Below, piece by piece: positions 57,881 through 64,000 of a DNA stretch of 64,000 nt (within the stretch, counting starts at the first letter, position 1; every line of letters begins with the position of its first letter). Below the pieces are notes generated by a model, which made no database searches, was not told the origin of the DNA, and saw only the letters and a program-made list of their open reading frames with translations. The translations under genes and the position numbers were made by a program. This DNA comes from Gp6-AA40 sp032156805 (GTDB lineage Bacteria; Acidobacteriota; Vicinamibacteria; Vicinamibacterales; UBA2999): the NCBI GenBank assembly GCA_032156805.1, contig JALDXQ010000007.1, positions 1-64,000 of the forward strand. Reading direction: 5' to 3'.

Positions 57881-58810
57881 TCACGGTTGCGACGATGTTT
57901 TAGCAGCCGCCGCCTCCTGATCGCGCTTCCGGCCGAAGCTCAGTGCGTTCGGCAGCGCGTAGTTCCCTTCATGACAGGAGTACTCGAACATCTCATACGT
58001 GTCGTCCCGATTGAGCGGCAACGCGACGGTCCACGGCTTCGAGTACACCTTCGGATCGTTGATCGTCACGGTGTACTCGATGCTGTCAGCGCTGGTCCGC
58101 GTGAATCGCTCGACGACCTGCAGCTGCTCTGACTGCGGGATGCCGCGCATGCGGCCGGTGGCCGCGCTCGTCGCAATCGATCCCTTGTTGTTGTAGTTGG
58201 TGCTCTCGACGACCAGCGTGTTCCCTTCCCATCGGCCACGCGGCTCACCGTTCCACTGCTTGATGTTCTCGCCCAGCCGCGGCCGCCCATCGATCGGGAT
58301 GATGCGCGTTTCGTGAATCATCTCGAACACCATCACGACGAAGCCCGGGATCTGGATGAACTCGTATGCGTTGTTGTACCCGGCGGGGAACATGCCGGCA
58401 GGATGGCCGCGCGTGATGCAGCGGACCCACGGCGTTTCGTGCTCGGGCGCGTCGGGGATGTGCGCGAGATCGTAGTCGCGCTTGTCCTCCGCCCACTTCA
58501 TCACGGGCACGCGCCCATCGGGTGGGTCGACGACCATCGCCTTCCGCCTTTGACTGACTTGGTGATCGTGATCGGCGAACTCGGATGCGGGACCAACACC
58601 GGTGGCCGCGGTCGACCCGGCTGCCTGGGGCTGGGCCACGGGCGTCTCGAAGGGCGTGCTGTCGAAGTTGATCCAGATGCCCTGGATATCCGGCTGCCCA
58701 TCAGGAGTACGGCCCTGCGTCCACTTCTGGGCTGCGACGCTGCCGGTTGTGCACCACAGGGCCACTATCCCCAACGCGACCAATGCTGCTTGCCGCCACG
58801 CAGGTTTCAT
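57881..58810 (-). CDS. Secreted GRWEGDT-family protein (fourth copy)
   Basis: A 309-residue exported protein. Signal peptide ends G-S-V-A-A-Q. Motifs: P-D-G-Q-P-D-I-Q-G-I-W near 38, D-P-P-D-G-R-V-P near 95, R-C-I-T-R-G near 132, Y-N-N-A near 146, E-M-I-H-E-T-R-I-I-P near 165, G-R-W-E-G-N-T-L-V-V-E-S near 193, V-E-R-F-T-R near 235, and E-Y-S-C-H-E-G-N-Y near 282. It is closer to 51214 than to 1193/2077. The two Cys motifs are conserved between those two copies. Unknown function; its ATG lies in a 150-bp divergent gap facing the MATE gene. Confidence 0.85.
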   Translation of the reverse strand: MKPAWRQAALVALGIVALWCTTGSVAAQKWTQGRTPDGQPDIQGIWINFDSTPFETPVAQPQAAGSTAATGVGPASEFADHDHQVSQRRKAMVVDPPDGRVPVMKWAEDKRDYDLAHIPDAPEHETPWVRCITRGHPAGMFPAGYNNAYEFIQIPGFVVMVFEMIHETRIIPIDGRPRLGENIKQWNGEPRGRWEGNTLVVESTNYNNKGSIATSAATGRMRGIPQSEQLQVVERFTRTSADSIEYTVTINDPKVYSKPWTVALPLNRDDTYEMFEYSCHEGNYALPNALSFGRKRDQEAAAAKTSSQP

Positions 58811-58960
58811 GTCGGGCCTCCTGAGGCCGTCAATATTACTGCGTTCGACCCCTGGCCGGCATGATCGCCTGCGCTAGTAGTACACTCTGTCTTCTGTCCG
58901 GCTACCGCCTGCCGCTCAGGGCCTGGTCGCCCAGAGAAGTCGGACCCTTAACGAGAATCT

Positions 58961-60355
58961 GTGGCCGAACCCGGAGGAACGTCCCGAAAATTCGACAGAT
59001 CCATTGTCGAGGGGCCCATCAGCCAGGCTGTGTGGAAGCTCGCATGGCCGACAATGCTGCAGAATGTCATCGCCGGGCTGCAGGGCATCATCGATCACGC
59101 AATGGTCGGGCATTTCGTGGGTTACACCGCGAACGCGGCCATCGGTGTCAGCTGGCAGATCATCCTCGTCGTCATTGTCTTCATCAGCTCACTGTTCACC
59201 GGCATGGCCGTGCTGGTGGCGCGCTTTGCCGGGGCCAACGAGCCCGCCAAGGTCAACCGCGTTGTCTACCAGGCGTTTCTGACGGCGTTCGGGCTCTCGA
59301 TCATCCTCGCAGCCGTCGGCTATTTCGTGGCGCCGTCGCTGCTCGTGCTCGTCAATGCCGAAGCGGCGGTGAAGGCAGAGGCACTGCCGTTCCTGCGCGC
59401 CATGTTCATGGGGATCTTCGGCTTGATGATGTTCTTCATGCTGAGCGGCGCGTTCCGTGCCGCGGGCGATCCGCGGACGCCGCTGCGACTCGGCGTGACG
59501 ATGACCGTGCTGACGATCGCCTTCAACGTCATCCTGATCCCGATGTTCGGCACGATCGGCGCGGCGCTCGGGACGATTGCCAGCAGCACCTCGGTTGCCA
59601 TTTATGGCATCTGGAAGGTCACGCGTCCCGATGCCGTCATTCATTTCGAGCGCGGCATGGACATGAAGCCCGACTTCGGGATCATCCGGTCGCTCTTCCG
59701 CTTCGGGCTGCCGACCGGTGTGCAGGGCATCGCGATGAACGTCGGAGGCGTGCTCCTGTTGCGGTTCATCGGATCGCTCGAGCACAGTGCGGCGGCGCAG
59801 GCAGCGTACGCGGTTGGTTACACCGAGTTGTTCTCGCTGATCACCTGGACGTCGGTCGGTCTCATGGGGGCGGCGGCGACCATCGCCGGTCAGAACCTGG
59901 GCGCGGGTAACCCTGAACGTGCCGGCCAAGGCGTGCGCGTGGCTGCGCGCTACGGGTTCGGTGTGGCGGCCGTTGTCGGCCTGATGTTTCTGCTCATCCC
60001 AGGTTACCTGCTGGCCGTATTCGGGATGACGGATGCGTTGGTGCTGAGCCTCGGCCGGCAGTTACTCATGTTCCTCAGCGTGTCAGGGCTCTTCATCACC
60101 GTGGCGCTCGCGTACACGGGTGGTCTGCAGGGCACCGGCGATACGCGCAGCCCACTGTACATCTCGATCGTCTCGCAGGTGGTCATCCCGCTCGGCCTCT
60201 GCACGCTGTTCCAGGCGGTGTATGGCCTGCAGGCGTTCCACATCTGGACCGCCATCCTCATCGGCCACGCCACGCGCGCCACGCTCAGCGTCGTGCGCTT
60301 CCGGCAGGGCAAGTGGCGAGGCATCGCCGTGGATATCGAGCCTGCCAGGCCGTAG
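58961..60355 (+). CDS. MATE-family efflux transporter
   Basis: A 464-residue inner-membrane protein with about twelve membrane segments. The GTG start at 58961 is chosen because it begins just before the first conserved helix region (W-K-L-A-W-P-T-M-L-Q-N near 27). Typical MATE features: D-H-A-M-V-G-H-F near 46, G-A-F-R-A-A-G-D-P-R-T-P near 162 and its counterpart G-G-L-Q-G-T-G-D-T-R-S-P near 388, showing the internal two-fold repeat. MATE pumps export organic cations or drugs using H+ or Na+. No regulator is adjacent. Confidence 0.9.
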   Translation: MAEPGGTSRKFDRSIVEGPISQAVWKLAWPTMLQNVIAGLQGIIDHAMVGHFVGYTANAAIGVSWQIILVVIVFISSLFTGMAVLVARFAGANEPAKVNRVVYQAFLTAFGLSIILAAVGYFVAPSLLVLVNAEAAVKAEALPFLRAMFMGIFGLMMFFMLSGAFRAAGDPRTPLRLGVTMTVLTIAFNVILIPMFGTIGAALGTIASSTSVAIYGIWKVTRPDAVIHFERGMDMKPDFGIIRSLFRFGLPTGVQGIAMNVGGVLLLRFIGSLEHSAAAQAAYAVGYTELFSLITWTSVGLMGAAATIAGQNLGAGNPERAGQGVRVAARYGFGVAAVVGLMFLLIPGYLLAVFGMTDALVLSLGRQLLMFLSVSGLFITVALAYTGGLQGTGDTRSPLYISIVSQVVIPLGLCTLFQAVYGLQAFHIWTAILIGHATRATLSVVRFRQGKWRGIAVDIEPARP

Positions 60356-60424
60356 TCCCCAGTCCAACAACCGATCGACAATCTCCGATCAAAGATCGAC
60401 AATGTAGTACCGATGCCTCCTAAT
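60356..60424. repeat. Degenerate repeat (CAATC word), single orientation
   Basis: GTCCAACAACCGATCGACAATC, in words of CAACCGATC, GACAATCTCC, GATCAAAGATCGACAATG, follows the MATE stop and ends right at an in-frame TGA that interrupts the start of the next gene. Confidence 0.55.
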
Positions 60425-60427
60425 TGA

Positions 60428-61477
60428 TCCCGCTACCGACGAAACCTCGCACTATACCTTCCATACCAAATCGCCACCGTCGAAGGCGTCATGGACGGCC
60501 TCTATCTCCTGTGGTGGGTGCAGGAGAAACAGATGTCGCCTGCGCTCGTGGCCGCGACGATGGCCGCCGGCGATCTCCTGTTGATGGCGCTCGAGATCCC
60601 GACCGGCTGGTTTGCCGATCGATTTGGAAACCGTCGCAGCCTGATTCTCGGATCGATTGTCCAGGTCGCCGGCATGATCTGCTGCTGGCTGGCCGATGGC
60701 GTTCCGGGTCTCTTCCTTGCCTGCGCTCTCGTTGCGGTCGGTGATGCGTTCAGGTCCGGCGCCGATCAGGCTCTGCTCTACCGCTCGTGCGTGGCGCTCG
60801 GTCGCGAAGGCTCTTTCCAGCGGATCGAAGCACGGTCGCGCGCTGTGCAGGTCATCGCGCTCGCCGGCCTGATCGTAGGCGGCGGCGCGATCGTCACGAC
60901 CTGGGGCTTTGCCGCAGGATGGGCGGCGGAAACACTTCTCTGCACGATCGGCGGCGTGATCGCCTGCGCGATGGTCGAGCCGCCCGCCAGCGGATCCGAA
61001 AACAAGGACGAGGAATCACCAGCGCCGCGAACGAGGATTCCGTGGCGGATCGCGGCCGTCGTGATTCTTCCGCTGGCGATGCTCGACGCTCTCACAGCGG
61101 CAGGATCGTTCGTTCTGCAGACGAGCGGCGGAAGCAGCCCAGGTCAAATCACGATACTCGTTGCGCTCATCACGCTGGCGGACGCCGCGGGATCGGCTCT
61201 GGCGATGCGTCTGCCTGCCGCGGGGCTGCGCACGCAGGTCGCGCTTGGATTAGCGGGAGCGGTCATCGCAGGCGTCGCCATCGCAGTGCCGACGACACTC
61301 ATTCCCTCGATCATCGCGCTCGCGTTCGCAACCGGTCTTTCGCATCCACTGCGTGCCGCAGCGATCCAGCGGTTGGCAAGTGACGACATGCGCGCACGTG
61401 CTGCGTCCGCCGCAAGCGCGTGCGACATGGCGCTGTCTACACTCTTCCTGCTACTTGCGGGGAGTTTGTTGGCGTGA
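60428..61477 (+). CDS. MFS-type transporter, 5' end disrupted
   Basis: The first usable ATG is 60491 (328 residues), but sequence similarity to an MFS first helix starts upstream: from 60428 the frame reads R-Y-R-R-N-L-A-L-Y-L-P-Y-Q-I-A-T-V-E-G-V before that ATG. Directly before it is TGA (60425-60427), and an ATG four codons earlier (60413). So the natural N-terminus is cut by a stop at the edge of a repeat. The remainder has L-L-L-M-A-L-E-I-P-T-G-W-F-A-D-R-F-G-N-R-R near residue 30 from 60491, the MFS motif A, and about ten membrane segments. It may be a pseudogene or use a shortened start. Confidence 0.7.
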   Translation, partial: SRYRRNLALYLPYQIATVEGVMDGLYLLWWVQEKQMSPALVAATMAAGDLLLMALEIPTGWFADRFGNRRSLILGSIVQVAGMICCWLADGVPGLFLACALVAVGDAFRSGADQALLYRSCVALGREGSFQRIEARSRAVQVIALAGLIVGGGAIVTTWGFAAGWAAETLLCTIGGVIACAMVEPPASGSENKDEESPAPRTRIPWRIAAVVILPLAMLDALTAAGSFVLQTSGGSSPGQITILVALITLADAAGSALAMRLPAAGLRTQVALGLAGAVIAGVAIAVPTTLIPSIIALAFATGLSHPLRAAAIQRLASDDMRARAASAASACDMALSTLFLLLAGSLLA

Positions 61478-61515
61478 TCGCTAGAGCCGAGCACGTAAAC
61501 GGCGTTGTACGGAGG

Positions 61516-61567
61516 CCACGGCGTGGCTCCGTGACGAACCGTTTTCTCCGGCGAGACTCCGTTAGGT
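61516..61567. repeat. Interspersed repeat copy 2 plus adjoining hairpin, convergent junction
   Basis: 61527-61567 matches 40074-40113 at about 35 of 41 positions. Immediately left, ACGGAG-G-CCACG (from about 61519) pairs with CGTGG-CTCCGT, overlapping the repeat. It covers the stop codon of the fusion gene (61562-61564) and lies between facing genes. Confidence 0.68.
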
Positions 61568-63490
61568 TCGCTGGAGTGACCCACCAAAGAACCCCTGCAC
61601 ATCGCAGTACTGAAACCCGAGCCGGCGCGCGAAGCCGGGGTCCTGCGGTCCGTCGCCGACATAGATGCACTGCGGCGGATCGAGGTGATACCGCTGGATG
61701 AAGACAACGCCCAGGCCGGGCAGCGGCTTCCTGCACCAGCAGATCGGCGGCCCGGCGCCGTGAGGGCAGTACAGGACCTCGATCGAGACACCCAGCAACT
61801 CCTGCATTCTCGCGAAGCCAGCGCGCACCTGATCGATCGTCAGCGTCTGGTCCGCGATCTCGGGCCGCCACGCGAGTCCAAGCAGCCGCCAGCCGTCGTT
61901 GCGGTATCGACGAAGGATCGCTCCACGGTCGACGAGAACGTCAGCGTCCTCGACCGACGAAGGCGCGTGCCCTCCGGACTTGCTTCGCATCAATACATCG
62001 TCGCACCAGACGATCAGCGCTCTGTTCGTCATCGACAGGTCGCGTGTGCGCTCGAAGGCGACTGTTTCGATCTGTGAGAAGCCTTCGGCCGGACTCGGAG
62101 GCTCGAGCTCACGTTGATGGCGGAACTGGACGCCGGGAGCAAACGCGCTGATATCGCGTTTGGCGATCCTGCGCATCTCGTCGGGCTCGAGCAGGCGGCC
62201 GTACTCCGAGACCATGCGCGAGGCGGCATTGACCTGGGCATCTTCGACGGTGGTCGAGAGCCAGAGGCAGCGGACAGGGAGCCCCAGCGTGTTGGCGGCT
62301 TGAACGACGAGCGCGCGCGATGCGCGCGAGACGTAGGTGTTGTCGAGGACGACTCGTGAGCTTCCCTCCGCAACGACACGCTCGAGGCGTGGCAGCAGAT
62401 CGCGCAGTGTCCCGCCAGTCTCGTCGCGGTTGAGGCGCGTATAGCCTTGTTCGACCAGCGCACGAGCGATTGTGCTCTTGCCTGCTGCCGGCAGTCCCAT
62501 GACGAGGACGACCTCGCCCTGTCGGGTCGCTGCCGGCAGGGGTGAAGACCCGCCGCTCCGTACCGTGTTGGGTAGAGGCAGGCCTTCGGGTCCGCCTGCG
62601 GTGATGGCGCGCGCCACCTGCTGCACTGCTCGTCGCGACGGAAACTCGGAGTCGAGACGCGCCCGGTCCTCGTCCGTCAATTGAATGTTGGACCATCGAA
62701 TGAGCGATCGCACCGTCTCCAGCTTGGTTGGTCCCGGGAGGGGCACGATCGCATCAGAAAGATCTGCGAGCCATGCGAGCGCAATCCCGGGTGCCGTCGC
62801 GGCATGGCGCGCACTCACCTCGAGCAGCGCGGGATTGAAGAGCACCCGGCGTCGGTTTCGCACTCCGCCAAGCGGACGGTATGCGAGCAATTGGATCCGA
62901 TGCGCGACGCAGTACTGCACGACCCCGTTCAGCAGGTTGGTGTCGTGCCACGGGCTCAGCTCGACCTGCACCGACGCAATCTCGGTGATGCGCCGCGCTT
63001 CCTCGATCTGGCCGACATTGACGTTGCACAGCCCGACGTGTTCGATGAGGCGATCGTTCTTGAGTGCCGCGAGCGCGCGCACGCTCGTCGCGAGCGGCGT
63101 GCGGGGATCCACGGCATGCAGTTGATACAAGTGGATGCGCTCAAGGCCGAGCGCACGCAGGCTGGCCTCACATGCCGCCCGCAAGTGACGGCCTCGTCCA
63201 TCGGGCACCCACGCGCCCCCGGGTCTCGTCAGCCCGCCCTTGGTGGCGACCAGGATGCGGCGACGATCGCCGTTCCAGGTTTGCAGCGCATCGGCAATAA
63301 GTCTCTCGTTGTGGCCGACCTCCGAGTCATCCAGGCAATAGGCGTCGGCGGTGTCGAGAAGCGTGACGCCACCGTCGAATGCAGCATGCAGAACCTCGAC
63401 CGCGCGTGACTCGTCACGCGGACCGGCGGACGTTTCCCGCTCGGTCGACAGCCGCATGCAGCCCATCGCGAGAGCGCTCATGAGGTCCAT
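61562..63490 (-). CDS. Three-domain fusion: aldo/keto reductase, PNKP-like kinase, HisB/GmhB-like HAD domain
   Basis: A 642-residue protein, ATG 63490 with AGGA five bases upstream. Domain 1 (1-about 295) is an aldo/keto reductase with the tetrad D46, Y51, K84, H125. Domain 2 (about 325-482) is a P-loop kinase: G332-L-P-A-A-G-K-S-T340, N-R-D near 354, L-D-N-T near 382, and the A-E-G-F-S-Q-I ending seen in polynucleotide kinase-phosphatases. Domain 3 (about 488-642) is a HAD phosphatase of the HisB/GmhB type with zinc-loop residues C575, H577, C584, C586, motif III K588 and motif IV D613/D617, but motif I reads W-C496-D-D498, so the nucleophilic Asp is Cys. RNA repair, carbohydrate or small-molecule phosphate roles are possible. 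Confidence 0.78.
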   Translation of the reverse strand: MDLMSALAMGCMRLSTERETSAGPRDESRAVEVLHAAFDGGVTLLDTADAYCLDDSEVGHNERLIADALQTWNGDRRRILVATKGGLTRPGGAWVPDGRGRHLRAACEASLRALGLERIHLYQLHAVDPRTPLATSVRALAALKNDRLIEHVGLCNVNVGQIEEARRITEIASVQVELSPWHDTNLLNGVVQYCVAHRIQLLAYRPLGGVRNRRRVLFNPALLEVSARHAATAPGIALAWLADLSDAIVPLPGPTKLETVRSLIRWSNIQLTDEDRARLDSEFPSRRAVQQVARAITAGGPEGLPLPNTVRSGGSSPLPAATRQGEVVLVMGLPAAGKSTIARALVEQGYTRLNRDETGGTLRDLLPRLERVVAEGSSRVVLDNTYVSRASRALVVQAANTLGLPVRCLWLSTTVEDAQVNAASRMVSEYGRLLEPDEMRRIAKRDISAFAPGVQFRHQRELEPPSPAEGFSQIETVAFERTRDLSMTNRALIVWCDDVLMRSKSGGHAPSSVEDADVLVDRGAILRRYRNDGWRLLGLAWRPEIADQTLTIDQVRAGFARMQELLGVSIEVLYCPHGAGPPICWCRKPLPGLGVVFIQRYHLDPPQCIYVGDGPQDPGFARRLGFQYCDVQGFFGGSLQRT

Positions 63491-63509
63491 GGTTGTCCTG
63501 TCCACATAC

Positions 63510-63585
63510 TGCATTCTGCGTTCAGCATTCTCCGTTAGCATTCTCCATTCTGAACTCTGAATTCTGCATTCTGAATTCAACGTGA
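63510..63585. repeat. Degenerate tandem repeat (CATTCTG word)
   Basis: GCATTCTGC, GCATTCTCC, CATTCTGAAC, GAATTCTGC and CATTCTGAATTC follow each other in the gap between two divergent genes, one orientation only. It lies upstream of both starts. Confidence 0.65.
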
Positions 63586-63609
63586 CTCAGATCGACATAA
63601 GATCGAGCC

Positions 63610-64000
63610 ATGTCTCCCGCACGTATCCCCCCACCCCTGAACGATGCGAACAAGAGTTACCTGCCCGGTTCTCCGGAGCGCGCGGAGCTCAAGGCACGGC
63701 TCGCGCAGATGGCGTCCGAGCGGATCGACATTGCACTCGTGATTGGCGGTTGCGAGATCCGAACTGGTCGCACCGAACGTTCGGCGATGCCGCACAACCA
63801 TCGGCACGTTCTTGGCGATTGGCACGTCGCCGAGCAGGCGCACATCGGCCAGGCGATCGAGGCGGCGCTCAAGGCTCGGCATGAGTGGGCGGGCTGGTCG
63901 CTGCCGGAGCGCGCGGCGGTATTTCTGAAAGCCGCCGAGCTGCTGACGACGACCTGGCGGGCAACGCTGAATGCGGCAACCATGCTCGGTCAGTCGAAGA
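63610..64000 (+). CDS. pruA: L-glutamate gamma-semialdehyde (1-pyrroline-5-carboxylate) dehydrogenase, N-terminal part
   Basis: The first 130 codons of a gene cut by the window edge; ATG at 63610. The visible product matches the N-terminus of P5C dehydrogenase: Y-L-P-G-S-P-E-R-A-E-L-K near 17, I-D-I-A-L-V-I-G-G near 39, I-R-T-G-R-T near 50, P-H-N-H-R-H-V-L-G near 61, E-W-A-G-W-S-L-P-E-R-A-A-V-F-L-K-A-A-E-L-L near 92, and the ending N-A-A-T-M-L-G-Q-S-K. The enzyme oxidises glutamate semialdehyde to glutamate, the second step of proline degradation. The catalytic part lies outside. Proline dehydrogenase is not seen. Confidence 0.88.
   Translation, partial: MSPARIPPPLNDANKSYLPGSPERAELKARLAQMASERIDIALVIGGCEIRTGRTERSAMPHNHRHVLGDWHVAEQAHIGQAIEAALKARHEWAGWSLPERAAVFLKAAELLTTTWRATLNAATMLGQSK

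Overview
The window is 64 kb of a high-GC bacterial chromosome. Gene content points to an acidobacterium, most likely of the Vicinamibacteria (subdivision 6) type. The reasons are: two very large TonB-dependent receptors with an N-terminal carboxypeptidase-regulatory-like domain; two 'planctomycete-cytochrome' modules (DUF1592-type with DUF1552, and DUF1549/DUF1553 with DUF1501); four secreted proteins sharing a G-R-W-(E/D)-G-(D/N)-T-L-V signature plus a DUF6152 protein; PQQ-type propeller enzymes; and amidohydrolases with export signals. The taxon is an inference from gene families, not from a marker phylogeny. I saw no rRNA, tRNA, CRISPR array, transposase or integrase.

Layout. 1-3659 (+): end of parC, then three small secreted proteins. 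3817-16753 (mostly -): a c-type-cytochrome/PQQ propeller protein, an ankyrin protein, DUF1552, a DUF1587-1595 cytochrome protein, a periplasmic binding protein, DinB (+), a formylglycine-enzyme-fold protein, DUF1501 and DUF1549/1553. 17022-17713: a CopG/PIN (VapBC-like) toxin-antitoxin pair. 18116-22887 (+): a cytochrome/copper-monooxygenase-like/TPR protein and a TonB receptor. 23057-33112 (mostly -): a membrane-spermidine synthase fusion, SnoaL-like protein, small cytochrome, an orphan CIS-tube / gp19 tail-tube pair on opposite strands, two amidohydrolases, ATP-grasp and PH-domain proteins. 33189-39595 (+): a decayed gene, an esterase-like protein, phenylalanine hydroxylase, an NYN-LOTUS protein and parE. 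40243-44487 (-): a secreted HpcH/HpaI aldolase-fold protein and a second TonB receptor. 44760-58810: a TM protein with a predicted signalling-type domain, a sugar dehydrogenase, M3 peptidase, amidohydrolase, two more GRWEGDT proteins, a decayed gene, class IV aminotransferase, secreted small proteins, a second cytochrome/copper-monooxygenase-like protein and an epoxide hydrolase. 58961-64000: MATE and MFS transporters, a three-domain aldo/keto reductase-kinase-HAD fusion, and the start of a P5C dehydrogenase.

Most products carry export signals and many carry CxxCH haem sites, so the region reads as periplasmic oxidation and scavenging functions (polymer or sugar oxidation, TonB uptake, peptidase, amidohydrolase) mixed with housekeeping genes (parC, parE, phhA, pruA).

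The most unusual layer is between the genes. Intergenic gaps hold locus-specific, degenerate reiterations of a short word (about 6-8 bases), usually facing their own reverse complement so that long imperfect hairpins would form. Every convergent gene junction in the window that has more than 3 bp between its stop codons contains such a palindrome or another inverted or interspersed repeat. Separate families are a GTCCGGCT/AGCCGGAC palindrome (about six clear copies, several touching stop codons, one inside a gene), a 14-bp GGTGTCAGGCAGTG inverted repeat, and a roughly 41-bp sequence present twice. One degenerate-repeat gap contains the frameshifted remains of a four-helix-bundle (S23/Avd-like) gene whose tail runs into the repeat. 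At least three further gene remnants are visible.
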